A stretch of 64,000 nucleotides of DNA, from assembly GCA_030038275.1 (NCBI GenBank), contig JASHPG010000100.1:1-64000 (forward strand), in the 5' to 3' direction. The translations under genes were made by a program, and so were the position numbers. The DNA comes from Candidatus Acidiferrales bacterium (GTDB lineage Bacteria > Acidobacteriota > Terriglobia > Acidiferrales > UBA7541). Of the stretch, positions 1 through 8,292 are shown piece after piece. The notes beneath the pieces are model-generated. The model was given only the letters and a program-made list of their open reading frames with translations, was not told the origin of the DNA and made no database searches. How positions within the stretch are numbered: the first letter of the stretch is position 1; every line of letters starts with the position of its first letter.

Positions 1-324
1 CAGCAGGTTGTACAACGCGTAGAATCTCCACAGCTTCCCCTGGTTGTTGCCGTGACCCATGTATCCCCCGGCGTAAATGGCCGCGAGCGCGCAAACGAAA
101 GTCACAATTATCAGTATGAGCGCTCCGAGCCCGTCAGCCTCAAGCCAACCACCTGCGCCAGTGAATCGCCCCTCGGCAATCACCTTCGCGGCTATGAACG
201 TCGCGAGCCCAAATTCAACGCACTGACATGCAACTGTTATGTGCCAACCAGCTTTCCGAAGCGGACTGAGGAAACACAGGAGTGCTGCGAACACCGGAAG
301 AGCAAGGATTACAATCAGCGCCAT
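1..324 (-). CDS. hyfF: Hydrogenase-4 / formate hydrogenlyase-like membrane subunit F (N-terminal part only)
   Basis: The first 108 codons of a gene that continues past the left edge of the window. The ATG at 322-324 is followed by a hydrophobic leader starting MALIVILALPVFAALLCFLS, then further membrane segments and a glycine-rich stretch (YAGGYMGH) like the start of ND5-type antiporter-like subunits (HyfB/HyfF/NuoL family). It overlaps the end of the HyfE-like gene by 10 bases, so the two are translationally coupled. Assignment to HyfF rather than another ND5-like subunit rests on the order C-E-F on this strand. It is the third gene of a transcript headed by a fluoride-type riboswitch at about 2187-2261. 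Catalytic or pumping capacity cannot be judged from this fragment. Confidence 0.7.
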   Translation of the reverse strand, partial: MALIVILALPVFAALLCFLSPLRKAGWHITVACQCVEFGLATFIAAKVIAEGRFTGAGGWLEADGLGALILIIVTFVCALAAIYAGGYMGHGNNQGKLWRFYALYNLL

Positions 325-998
325 TCGATGGTTTCCTCCCTCAGTTCGCTGAGCGCTGCCGTCTCGGTCGTTCCCATAGTTTGTTTAATGGTCTTCGTCA
401 GCAGACCCACGATGACCGCAATCAGCACCACATCAATTGCGATTGCGAACTCGGCAATCAACGGAAAGGTGGGAGCGATCGCGATGCCCGCAAGAAACGC
501 GCCGTTTTCCATCGCCAGAATTCCGAGTAATTGTGGAATGGCCTCCCGGCGGGCTACGAGCGAATATGCGCCAATGAGCAAGCATGCAAGCCCAATAGGC
601 AAATTCGTTTCTATGACGGGATTGCCGCTCGCCGAAGCAACTGGTCCGACCAGCAGTTCGGAGCCAATGGCAAGCAACAGCGCGAGCAAAAGAGACGAAG
701 GGATGTTGATGGTCTGCGAGAGCTCCCTACGTATGTAGAGTTCAGGAGCCAGAGTCCGGCTCAATATCCACGGAATCAGGATCACCTTTGCACCAACGGT
801 GATCCCACCGAGCCACCAGAGATCGGGCACATGCTCATCCCAAGCGAGCAAAAAACAAGCGGCAGTCAGGAGAATCGATTGGAGTATGAAGAAACGTCGT
901 ACTCCTTGAACCTGGCGCGTGCCAACGATTGCGAAAGCACAAATCAGAATCAATCCAGCGCACAGCGCGTTCAGCGATTCGCCAACTGGCAAGTGCAT
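315..998 (-). CDS. hyfE: Hydrogenase-4 component E-like membrane protein
   Basis: This 227-residue, very hydrophobic protein has about six predicted membrane segments separated by short loops. It carries the HyfE-like pattern of an N-terminal helix pair and the motifs IETNLPIGLACLLIGAY and LGILAMENGAFLAG, which resemble the NuoK-like MENG region of the family. HyfE sits in the membrane arm of hydrogenase-4/formate-hydrogenlyase complexes. The gene lies 17 bases downstream of the HyfC-like gene and overlaps the HyfF-like start, so it is part of the same transcript. No hydrogenase large or small subunit is visible in the window. If present it would be to the left. Confidence 0.8.
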   Translation of the reverse strand: MHLPVGESLNALCAGLILICAFAIVGTRQVQGVRRFFILQSILLTAACFLLAWDEHVPDLWWLGGITVGAKVILIPWILSRTLAPELYIRRELSQTINIPSSLLLALLLAIGSELLVGPVASASGNPVIETNLPIGLACLLIGAYSLVARREAIPQLLGILAMENGAFLAGIAIAPTFPLIAEFAIAIDVVLIAVIVGLLTKTIKQTMGTTETAALSELREETIEWR

Positions 999-1015
999 GG
1001 GTTAACAACCCTCCC

Positions 1016-1966
1016 TCAAATCACGCCGCCCACGAAGATGCTGACAATCATGGCCGCCACTGAAACGATGAATGCAGCCCCAAGAAACTCACTAATTCGG
1101 AACAGCCGCAATTTCGAAAGTGAAGTCTCGATCATCACCAAAACGCCGGCAAAAATCAGGATCTTCACCAAGATCAAAGGAATTGCGATCAGCACCTGTA
1201 CGATACTTTGGCCACTCGCAAGCCCCCATGGAGCCAGCAGAACATTGAGAAAAACACACGCCAGCACGAGAAACTTCATCTGCCCGCCCCACTTCGTCAG
1301 CGCCGCACCCCGGCCCGAATATTCCAATCCCTTCGATTCGTCGATCATCGCGAGTTCGAAGTGACCGGTTGGGTTATCCACGGGTATCCGGCCCCCTTCC
1401 GCCAAGATCAGCATGAAAAAGGCAACGAGAAGCAGAACGTGCGCAGGAGAAAAAAATATAGCTACGCTCGCGATCCAGCTTTGTTGCACAACGTACGGGA
1501 TCGTTGATTGAGCGACGAATGAAACGGTGAAAAACACAATCATGAAAACCGGCTCGGCAAGAAAGCCCACCATGCGCGTCCGGCTCGCTCCCATGGGACC
1601 GAACGGATTGCCTGTGTCCACTGCGGCGAGTGCAGCGAAGAATCCTCCCAGCGCGAGGAAAAATCCAGCGGCTAGCATGTCGCCCATGAAAGCAAAAGCG
1701 AGCGGGTAATCAGTCAGCACAGGGATTAGTGTCACCACAAAAATCGGTGCGACGAAGACTAAGTACGGCGTAATTCGGAAAATCCAGGTCGTTTCAAAGG
1801 AGACTACTTCGTCTTTGTGGAACAGTTTCCATAAGTCGCGGTACGGTTGAAAAATGCTCGGGCCACGTTTGCTCTGGACAATCTCCTTGAGTCGTGAAAT
1901 CACACCCGAGTAAAGCGGAGCAAATACCAACACAAACAAAACCTGAAGGGCATTGTAGGCAACCAT
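1016..1966 (-). CDS. hyfC: Hydrogenase-4 / formate hydrogenlyase subunit C-like (NuoH family)
   Basis: A 316-residue membrane protein of the NuoH/HyfC/HycD family. It has about eight helices, the family signature SKRGPSIFQPYRDLWKLFHK near the N-terminus and a GRIPVDNPTGHFELAMIDE motif near the middle, which corresponds to the conserved quinone-site loop of this family (E-rich loop before HELTMI in NuoH). I start it at the ATG at 1964-1966. The open frame runs further upstream, but the extra 26 residues are not family-like. About 170 bases of leader separate this start from a crcB-motif aptamer, so the gene is the first in a putative fluoride-controlled hyf transcript. Formate-hydrogenlyase-type genes are, from memory, among the reported partners of that riboswitch. 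Confidence 0.85.
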   Translation of the reverse strand: MVAYNALQVLFVLVFAPLYSGVISRLKEIVQSKRGPSIFQPYRDLWKLFHKDEVVSFETTWIFRITPYLVFVAPIFVVTLIPVLTDYPLAFAFMGDMLAAGFFLALGGFFAALAAVDTGNPFGPMGASRTRMVGFLAEPVFMIVFFTVSFVAQSTIPYVVQQSWIASVAIFFSPAHVLLLVAFFMLILAEGGRIPVDNPTGHFELAMIDESKGLEYSGRGAALTKWGGQMKFLVLACVFLNVLLAPWGLASGQSIVQVLIAIPLILVKILIFAGVLVMIETSLSKLRLFRISEFLGAAFIVSVAAMIVSIFVGGVI

Positions 1967-2186
1967 TTGTCTCACTGTGTGTCTCCATCCAAAACAGCGT
2001 CCGATGACGCTATCAGTGTGCGGACGGAAACACAGGGCGGACACGACGGGAACCGCCTTGTCGATTCATTTGTGAGGATAGTCGCTACGCAGACAGACCG
2101 GAGTGAACTTACACCGCACCGCCGTCGGAGCTTGCCTATAACTCCTCTCATTCCTACCCTCGTGCAGGACTACCCTGCCCAGAATT

Positions 2187-2261
2187 GAGAGGAGTTATCA
2201 GCCCAAGTTAGCGGGCACTTTATCCCGACGATGATCGGGAGGGCAAACTCCTTTGCCACCC
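2187..2261 (-). ncRNA. Fluoride (crcB-motif) riboswitch A, upstream of hyfCEF
   Basis: Read on the minus strand this begins GGGTGGCAAAGGAGTTTGCC and, after a 19-base insert hairpin and TAAAG, ends GGGCTGATAACTCCTCTC. This matches the crcB motif: a first helix with an embedded GGAGTT pseudoknot strand, a T-A-A-A joining segment, a second hairpin (GCCC...GGGC), then CTGAT-ACTCC. The insert TCCCGA...TCGGGA is an unusual extra stem. Downstream, bases 2138-2150 are an exact 13-base complement of 2186-2198, which could swap the closing helix for an alternative hairpin. There is no T-run, so the mechanism is unclear. Confidence 0.85.
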
Positions 2262-2263
2262 GT

Positions 2264-2292
2264 ATTACAGCACAGGGCATTGGATTGGGCAA
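2264..2292 (-). promoter_or_regulatory. Sigma70-type promoter of riboswitch A transcript
   Basis: Minus-strand TTGCCC (-35, 2287-2292) and TGTAAT (-10, 2264-2269) are separated by 17 bases. The expected start falls a few bases before the aptamer. The -10 is good and the -35 moderate. Position relative to the aptamer is the main support. Confidence 0.55.
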
Positions 2293-2334
2293 GGTCCGGC
2301 TTTCGCCGATACATACAGGATTTGATAGTTCAGG

Positions 2335-3177
2335 TCAGCCAAATTTTTCGGGGCAGGAACGAACGGCTCGATCCATCTTCTTTAGAGCGTCTGCTAGAGC
2401 CTGGCGCGCAGATTCGTCTCCATTTTCGGCTGCCCTGTGATACCAGAAAACCGCACAGGAAATATCCTCGCTCACACCTTCGCCTCGTTCATACATCACG
2501 CCGAGGTTGAACTGAGCCGTAGGATGACCCTGCTGCGCAGCTTGCTGGTACCACCACGCGGCCTTCGCGAGATCTTGCGTCACGCCTAGTCCCGACCGGA
2601 TCATCCCCCCCAAATTGAACTGTGCCGGAGCATATCCCTGTTGGGCTGAGCGCTCGTACCAACGGAAAGCTTCAGCCAAGTCTTGCGCGACACCACGTCC
2701 TAACTCGTACATCACTCCGAGATTGTATTGAGCGGTTGGATGATTCTGGCTCGCAGCCCTGCGGTACCAGAATACGGCGTCAGCATAGTTGGGTTTGACC
2801 GCGCCGCCCGATTCACAACAATGTCCGAGATTATTTTGCGCGTGGACATTACCTTGATCAGCTGCCCGCCGCCACCAAGCCAGGGCGCGGCGATAGTTTT
2901 GGCGTAAACCGTTGCCCTGGTAGTAGGCGAGACCGAGATAGAACTGCAACCCCGCATCGCCCGGATTGGCCTGAAGGCCGCGCGCAAAGCACTCGACAGC
3001 CTGTGGGTATCGCTCTTGCTCCCAGAACAACACTCCCCTTCGATACCATTTCTTCGCCTGGGTTACAACGACGAGATCGTGCACTCCTCGGCTTGCTAGT
3101 GACTTGGCGGAAGTTCGCGGCAGTAGCGATAAATCCGACGCGGTTGCCGATGTTTCGCGTTCTAAATCATGGCTCAT
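2335..3177 (-). CDS. Sel1-like repeat protein
   Basis: A 280-residue protein. After about 40 polar residues come a TPR-like helix pair and then five or six Sel1-type repeats of roughly 36 residues, recognisable by recurring A-WW/Y-RAA-QG---AQ-NLG--Y--G-GV--D patterns (for example NHPTAQYNLGVMYELGRGV). Sel1 repeats form a helical scaffold for protein-protein contacts. I use the ATG at 3175-3177, preceded by AGGAG six bases upstream. A TTG overlapping the stop of the upstream J-domain gene is the alternative. With that J-domain gene it forms a two-gene transcript behind riboswitch B. The target partner cannot be told from sequence, but a J-domain/scaffold pair suggests handling of damaged or inhibited proteins (inference). 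Confidence 0.85.
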   Translation of the reverse strand: MSHDLERETSATASDLSLLPRTSAKSLASRGVHDLVVVTQAKKWYRRGVLFWEQERYPQAVECFARGLQANPGDAGLQFYLGLAYYQGNGLRQNYRRALAWWRRAADQGNVHAQNNLGHCCESGGAVKPNYADAVFWYRRAASQNHPTAQYNLGVMYELGRGVAQDLAEAFRWYERSAQQGYAPAQFNLGGMIRSGLGVTQDLAKAAWWYQQAAQQGHPTAQFNLGVMYERGEGVSEDISCAVFWYHRAAENGDESARQALADALKKMDRAVRSCPEKFG

Positions 3178-3209
3178 GGCTGCTCCTGCAACCCACTGTA
3201 AAACCGCTC

Positions 3210-4010
3210 TCAAGCTGCATCGATGCGCTTTCTCACCTCATCCGCCATCTCTGTCAGTAAATCTTTCCCTCGGGCCGATGCAGCATCTGTCTGGAGTTTG
3301 AGGTTCCCAATATCGGAGGCAAACAGAGTGGTGATTTCTTGCTCGATCTGCTTAAGCCTGTCTCGAACTCGCGTAATTTGCCGCACGACAGTTTCCAAAT
3401 TCCAGGCGCCGCCGGCTCCGGAAATCAATTCCGGGCTGGTCTCGTATTCTTCGAGGATTCTCCTCAACGTCTCTAAATCGCCGCGCTGATAGGCGCCGTT
3501 CGCTTCCTTCATTAGAGACTCGCGCTTCTTCCGGTCATGTTCGTCGATGGCGAAGTCTGGGTGGACGCGTTTGGCCACTTCGCGGTAGGCAGTTTTCAGA
3601 TCTTTGGAAGCTTGGAAGACAGGCGGCTCGCGGACATCGTCTTCGATCCGAAAAGTTCCATCACTTTGCTGCGATCGAAAACGTCCCCGCCACGACGAGA
3701 CGCCGTCGGAAACGGGACTTGCTCTCATGCCCCCCAGCAATTCAGAGAGTTCTTGCTGGATTTTCGCGCCGTCGATGTACAGATCTTCTGCGTGGGCTTT
3801 AGCGATTTTCGCATTCCATTCATCCAACTTGAGATACAGAATTCCAACCTCCCGCATGTAACGGATTTCAAAGGCATGAATTTCAGAGCGGAGATTCGTG
3901 AGAAATAATTCCCGATCAACCAACCGTGCACGAAGCTGCACCAGTTCTTGCAACTCGGCTGATGGCTTTCCCCGGTCCAGTGGCGCTCGCCGAACTATTT
4001 GGCTGTTCAT
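3210..4010 (-). CDS. J-domain (DnaJ-like) protein with coiled-coil flanks
   Basis: A 266-residue protein from the ATG at 4008-4010. The N-terminal third is helical and charged, probably a coiled coil. In the middle is a J-domain-like stretch, AYREVAKRVHPDFA followed by R--LM-EANGAYQRGDL, with the HPD tripeptide that stimulates DnaK/Hsp70 ATPase. The C-terminal third is again helical. This arrangement resembles a common family of uncharacterised J-domain proteins in which the HPD helix pair lies late in the chain. The open frame extends upstream to a TTG at 4106, but that segment lies in the riboswitch leader and is Cys/His-rich and unlikely. It is the first gene after riboswitch B and overlaps the Sel1 frame region at its end. 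Confidence 0.8.
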   Translation of the reverse strand: MNSQIVRRAPLDRGKPSAELQELVQLRARLVDRELFLTNLRSEIHAFEIRYMREVGILYLKLDEWNAKIAKAHAEDLYIDGAKIQQELSELLGGMRASPVSDGVSSWRGRFRSQQSDGTFRIEDDVREPPVFQASKDLKTAYREVAKRVHPDFAIDEHDRKKRESLMKEANGAYQRGDLETLRRILEEYETSPELISGAGGAWNLETVVRQITRVRDRLKQIEQEITTLFASDIGNLKLQTDAASARGKDLLTEMADEVRKRIDAA

Positions 4011-4133
4011 GGCCGCGAAATAGGCTATCAACCTATGGCAGTTCGAATGGCAATTTCTCGCAGACGCAAAACAAACTCGCAGCGCAGACTTGAGGATCGC
4101 CGCCAAACATCAAATGCCGCTTGGCAAGAATCG

Positions 4134-4197
4134 TACAGGAGTCGTCATCTGTCTCGACCGGAGGCGGGGACAGCGGTTTGGGCGGAACTCCTTCGCC
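4134..4197 (-). ncRNA. Fluoride (crcB-motif) riboswitch B, upstream of J-domain/Sel1 genes
   Basis: Minus strand: GGCGAAGGAGTTCCGCC, then CAAAC, then CGCTGTC...GACAG, then ATGACGACTCCTGTAC. All crcB-motif parts are present: the first hairpin with GGAGTT, the A-A-A-C joining segment, the second hairpin and the terminal ATGA-GACTCCT strand. About 120 bases separate it from the J-domain start. I see no strong downstream complement to GACTCC here, unlike the other copies, so its expression platform is unclear. Confidence 0.88.
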
Positions 4198-4206
4198 ACT
4201 TGCGCT

Positions 4207-4234
4207 AGAATAGCAAGCGCACCTCGAAATGCAA
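4207..4234 (-). promoter_or_regulatory. Sigma70-type promoter of riboswitch B transcript
   Basis: Minus-strand TTGCAT (4229-4234) and TATTCT (4207-4212) with a 16-base spacer. The aptamer starts about ten bases further on. It points away from the divergent MFS gene at 4317. Confidence 0.55.
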
Positions 4235-4316
4235 GCCATCGATTTCAAGACATCCACTTTGCGGATCTCGCGCACGGAGCTGCGACAAGGAAACACCGCA
4301 CCCACGGAGTAGCCCC

Positions 4317-5525
4317 GTGAACGAGTTAGTCAGTCGGAAGAAGTCGCACAAAGCAGCTCTTCAATTTGTCCTGATGATTGGGGTCGTCAGTTTCTTCGCC
4401 GATTTTACATACGAAGGATCTCGCAGCGTTACGGGGCCTCTACTGGCAGTCCTGGGGGCCAGCGCCACGGTTGTGGGAATAGTTGCAGGCCTCGGCGAAC
4501 TATTGGGTTACGGGTTGCGTCTTGTCTCCGGTCCCTTGAGCCAACGGACGGCGAAGTTCTGGCCGATCACCCTCTTTGGATACTTCGTCCAGATGCTCTC
4601 CGTCCCTGCACTCGCGCTCGTGAGCACATGGCCGCAAGCTGCGGTTCTAATCCTGTTAGAAAGAATCGGCAAGGCGATTCGGAACCCTCCACGCGACGTG
4701 ATGCTCTCCCACGCAGCAAAAGAAATCGGATACGGATGGGGCTTTGGCCTTCACGAAGCGCTCGATCAAACGGGTGCGCTCGTCGGCCCATTGCTGGTCG
4801 CATTGGTGCTCTCGTTCCATCATCAGTATCGGCAGGCGTATGCCGCGCTCTTAGTTCCCGCATTGTTGACTCTGTCGCTTTTGCTGGTTGCACGCTGGCG
4901 CTATCCGCGGCCGGAAGAACTCGGCCCTAAGTCGCCTCCCCGCATAGAGGCCAAAGGATTTCGTCGACCGTTTTGGTTCTATCTCGGTGGCGCGGCGCTC
5001 GTGGCTACCGGATTCGCGGATTTCTCTCTGATTGCTTATCATTTTGAAAAAGCAAACACTATTTCGCACGGTTGGATTCCGGTCTTTTATTCCACCGCGA
5101 TGGCAGCAAGTGGACTTGGCTCTTTGATTTTCGGGCGGCTATTTGACCGGGCAGGAATACGCATTTTAATCCCGTTAACGTTGGGTACCGCGCTCTTTGC
5201 GCCCCTAGTTTTTCTCGGCGGCTTCGGATTATCCTTCGCAGGCGTCGCTCTGTGGGGCGTTGGAACGGGCGTACACGAATCACTCATTCCAGCTGCCGTA
5301 GCGACGATGGTACCAGCGGAAAAGCGCCCTAGCGCTTATGGAATTTTCACGGGCTCGTACGGCTTGTTCTGGTTTCTCGGCAGCGCGGTGATAGGATTCC
5401 TCTATACCGTCTCGTTGAATGGACTAATTGCATTCTGCACGGCTGCGGAAATCTGCGCGATTCCCTTTTTCGTTATTGTCGATCGGCTCGAACGTCAAAC
5501 ACGCAGGGAAGTTCAGAGTCTCTAG
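4317..5525 (+). CDS. MFS transporter
   Basis: A 402-residue membrane protein with about twelve hydrophobic segments and major-facilitator features, including GLGELLGYGLRL after helix 2, an RIGKAIRNPPRDVMLS loop, and a central loop near residue 200 dividing two six-helix halves. The start is GTG at 4317-4319 with a CGGAG ribosome site seven bases upstream. It is the only plus-strand gene in the left part of the island and is convergent with the repeat gene at 5527, two bases away. I see no fluoride aptamer on its own strand, so it is not obviously part of the regulon. The substrate is not recognisable, and the family contains many drug and metabolite exporters. Confidence 0.85.
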   Translation: MNELVSRKKSHKAALQFVLMIGVVSFFADFTYEGSRSVTGPLLAVLGASATVVGIVAGLGELLGYGLRLVSGPLSQRTAKFWPITLFGYFVQMLSVPALALVSTWPQAAVLILLERIGKAIRNPPRDVMLSHAAKEIGYGWGFGLHEALDQTGALVGPLLVALVLSFHHQYRQAYAALLVPALLTLSLLLVARWRYPRPEELGPKSPPRIEAKGFRRPFWFYLGGAALVATGFADFSLIAYHFEKANTISHGWIPVFYSTAMAASGLGSLIFGRLFDRAGIRILIPLTLGTALFAPLVFLGGFGLSFAGVALWGVGTGVHESLIPAAVATMVPAEKRPSAYGIFTGSYGLFWFLGSAVIGFLYTVSLNGLIAFCTAAEICAIPFFVIVDRLERQTRREVQSL

Positions 5526-5526
5526 C

Positions 5527-6336
5527 TCACTTCGGGCGAAGCCGGTTCATCTTCGCCGGCTGTATCCCGTGTTGCGCTCGACTTGCGAGCTCCCTTCGAA
5601 TGTGCGGACGCACATTCGAGGGGATTGACGAGGATTCCGCCAGAATGCGTAGGTCGACCGTCGAGATGCTCGGTAGAAAAGAAAGTACCGTGGCGAGAGG
5701 CGTCTGCGAATTACGCACAAGGGCCAAACGCACGCTGTAATGCTGCGTCCATCGCCCACTCGCCGCGATTGCGGCAACAACCCTCACGGGAGCATTGATA
5801 CGAGAAAGTACTCTGAGAACCTGGCCCTCGTTGAGGAAGGGACTTTCGAGCACGATCGGGATCGCCTCAGGTTGGCCGTCAGCAAGAAGTGCTCCCGCAA
5901 GGCGTGCCGATCCGCGCCGTGCCAGAATCATCTTCTGTGCCGGCGGCAATTGGGGCAGACGCGCGAGCACCAGTTCCTCTGCGAGTTGTTTCAGCGCTGG
6001 CGCTGCCGATGCCGCCATCGTAAGTTGGACTAAATCTGTAACGAAGAGTTCACGGACCAAACGGAGCCCCAATGCATGTGGCAGGCGCGGATGAAACGCG
6101 AGGCCGCGCCGCACGGCGTAATTGCGAAGCCACGACTCCCGGCTAGCTACCTGCTCGATGAATGAGGCTGAAAGTTCTTTGCGCAGCAGCAAGAGGCACA
6201 GACTCTTCTCATCGAAACGAGGGTTGTCGAGGAGGCCGAGCAGGATATCCTCGCGGGGATCGTGGAGCAGTAAAGGTATATCTTCCTTTGCGGCAGAACG
6301 AGCTCCCTCCCTCGTGACGCTTCTTGTATCCTGCAT
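5527..6336 (-). CDS. Helical-repeat (HEAT/leucine-rich variant-like) protein
   Basis: A 269-residue protein of unknown function made of short helical units rich in Leu and Ala, with patterns such as HPRLPHALGLRLVRELFVTDL and RNSQTPLATVLSFLPSISTVDL. These resemble DUF2336/leucine-rich-variant or HEAT-type repeats. The ATG at 6334-6336 has AAGG six bases upstream. The open frame starts four codons earlier at a TTG. No enzymatic motif is visible. It lies 192 bases beyond the dynamin-like GTPase ending at 6529, on the same strand, so it may be the last gene of the crcB operon. The spacer holds no aptamer. A second helical-repeat gene sits next to the GTPase at 13512, so pairing with these GTPases may be meaningful. 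Confidence 0.65.
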   Translation of the reverse strand: MQDTRSVTREGARSAAKEDIPLLLHDPREDILLGLLDNPRFDEKSLCLLLLRKELSASFIEQVASRESWLRNYAVRRGLAFHPRLPHALGLRLVRELFVTDLVQLTMAASAAPALKQLAEELVLARLPQLPPAQKMILARRGSARLAGALLADGQPEAIPIVLESPFLNEGQVLRVLSRINAPVRVVAAIAASGRWTQHYSVRLALVRNSQTPLATVLSFLPSISTVDLRILAESSSIPSNVRPHIRRELASRAQHGIQPAKMNRLRPK

Positions 6337-6528
6337 GTGTGCCTTCAATCGGTAGTTCGACGGAAGTTTCGCCGTCTTAGGTTTCCGATAGCAGCCTCAT
6401 CGTTCCCATGGCAGCTCTGGTTTTCCAAAATGGGCCGTAGTTGGTCGTTAGTCGATGGATCGGCCTCAAGAGATTCAACCGCTCTATGATCGCGGCCAGC
6501 CGAAAGTCGAACTGCCGCACGAATTCAG

Positions 6529-8292
6529 CTATAGCGGCTGGGGCGCCAGTTCCGAAGGCCCTGACTCACACAGACTTCGAAGAACACGTTCAACGCGATC
6601 CAAGCGAGCTAATGCCGCTTCTACTGCGGAAGTACCTTCGGCCTTCGCAGCACGCGCCCGATTCAGCGCGTTTTCGGCGATTCGTGTCACCTCGTGGAGA
6701 AGTTTTCGGATCTCGACTTGCAGCAGTCCTCTGCTTTCCTCGACGCGATTGATAACGTCCGATTGGACGCGCGTGCTGTTCATCTCCATCAAGTGAGCTA
6801 GGAAACCGCGAGCTTCTCTCTCAATCACGCCGTAGGCGCGAACCATGCCGAGGAGAACGTCGGCGATATATCGCAAGGGCGAGGCCGGCAGCGAGACGTG
6901 AAGCGACCGCTCAAATGTAAAGCGCGAGGGAACTCGAAAGCCGCGGTCCGAATCAAGCGAATTGGGCATTCGGATGAATTCGGGAACTCCAGATTCGGCG
7001 AGCTTTTTGAGAAAATCGTTTCCGATTTCCACGAACCGTGCCGCTACCTTCCGGTATTCCTGCTCCGCGGCGGTTTGCTCGGCATCGAGCCACGGCCGGA
7101 GATTGCTCTCAGAAACAATCTGAGCCGCGCGAAACGCGCTTCTGTGGAATGTCGGCCCATAACGCCGTGGAAGCGTTCTCAACTCATTTTCAAATTCCTC
7201 ATTTACCCGTGGCATTGCTGCGCTGAGAAAAGCTTTCCGCTGTGAGAGAAATATATCCGAAAGATGATGCTCTTCTGCCATGAAGAGATAATTTACGTCC
7301 CGGAGCGAGCGCTCGGCCTCGGAAATGGTCTGGCGCAGGCTGCGAATCCTCCGCTCCGATTCTTCAATCGGACGCACCAGGGCATCTCGTTCTTCGTCAA
7401 GGACCGTGAAAAGCTCGCCGCTCAGCCGCCTGAAGCCACGCTCGGCGGCGGCTTGAACCAGGTCACGTCCCGACTCACTTACTAGTTTTTCCAGCGCTGC
7501 TATCAGCTGCATCCAATCTCGAGCTGATTCGCGGCCGCTGAGCTGCTCTTCCGCACTCACTTCATAGACCGGGTCCACCGTCCGGCCGATCTGCTTTTCC
7601 AACGTTTTGCTGGTAAACGCCTTTGCGACGCGACGCTCGTCATCTGATGTGCGGTCCGCCTTGTTCAAGACAACGATAATATTCGCGACTTGTTTTCCGA
7701 TCTCGCGCACTAGAGCGAGTTCCTCGCCAGCGATCGGGGGATCTGCTCCGACGACAATGAGGGCGGCGTCAATATGGGGAACGAACGCTCGGGTCGCGGT
7801 CGTATTTCCGGAAAACACTGATCCGAGCCCAGGCGTATCTACCAAGCACATTCCGCGCGAAAGCAAAGTACTCGGAGAAAACACCTCGACGGCTACCACT
7901 CCCTTGTTGTTCTCTGGGTTTAATTCTTCGGTTACGTATTCCGGCAGATTTTCTGGAGGGATGTCCGTCCAAGTTCCTCCTTGAAAGCGAACCCTGGCTC
8001 GCCTCGTGCTGCCGTGGCGAACAATAGTTGGAACCGTGGTAAGCGGCAAAACTCCGGTGGGCAGAATCCGGTCGCCCACTAGAGCGTTTAGCAGCGTCGA
8101 TTTGCCGCGCTTAAACTGGCCGACGCACGCCAAATAAAATCGCCCTTCCGTCACTCGCTGCGAGAGGCCAGTAGCCTCGTCTTTCACTCGTTCCGAGCCG
8201 AGTTCTTCGGCCAAGCCCGCCAAGCGGCGGAGGCGATTTTCAGCAGCGTAATCCTGCGGCATGTTTTCTCCGCCACCATCGCGAATGCTCAT
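6529..8292 (-). CDS. Dynamin-like GTPase
   Basis: A 587-residue large GTPase of the bacterial dynamin family. The G-domain is N-terminal, with P-loop GQFKRGKS (residues 58-65), switch-like LPTGVLPLTTVPT just after it, DTPGLGS (152-158) and NKAD (210-213). The remainder is long-helical with coiled-coil stretches (EESERRIRSLRQTISEAERSL), as in dynamin stalks, and a C-terminal helical bundle. Bacterial dynamins bind and remodel membranes. I take the ATG at 8290-8292, which overlaps the stop of the ATPase gene upstream in ATGA fashion. The longer frame to 8409 lies inside that gene. It is co-transcribed with crcB, DUF190 genes and a second GTPase. Paired dynamins in one operon are typical of the family, but this link to fluoride is not known to me. 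Confidence 0.88.
   Translation of the reverse strand: MSIRDGGGENMPQDYAAENRLRRLAGLAEELGSERVKDEATGLSQRVTEGRFYLACVGQFKRGKSTLLNALVGDRILPTGVLPLTTVPTIVRHGSTRRARVRFQGGTWTDIPPENLPEYVTEELNPENNKGVVAVEVFSPSTLLSRGMCLVDTPGLGSVFSGNTTATRAFVPHIDAALIVVGADPPIAGEELALVREIGKQVANIIVVLNKADRTSDDERRVAKAFTSKTLEKQIGRTVDPVYEVSAEEQLSGRESARDWMQLIAALEKLVSESGRDLVQAAAERGFRRLSGELFTVLDEERDALVRPIEESERRIRSLRQTISEAERSLRDVNYLFMAEEHHLSDIFLSQRKAFLSAAMPRVNEEFENELRTLPRRYGPTFHRSAFRAAQIVSESNLRPWLDAEQTAAEQEYRKVAARFVEIGNDFLKKLAESGVPEFIRMPNSLDSDRGFRVPSRFTFERSLHVSLPASPLRYIADVLLGMVRAYGVIEREARGFLAHLMEMNSTRVQSDVINRVEESRGLLQVEIRKLLHEVTRIAENALNRARAAKAEGTSAVEAALARLDRVERVLRSLCESGPSELAPQPL

Noticed and set aside
4200-4316. Fluoride control of the MFS transporter
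   Set aside because: No aptamer on the plus strand in its leader; riboswitch B reads the other way.
6337-6528. A seventh fluoride aptamer before the repeat protein gene
   Set aside because: There is no GATGACTCC/GGAGTT pair or A-A-A-C joining segment; only an unrelated GACGG...CCGTC hairpin.
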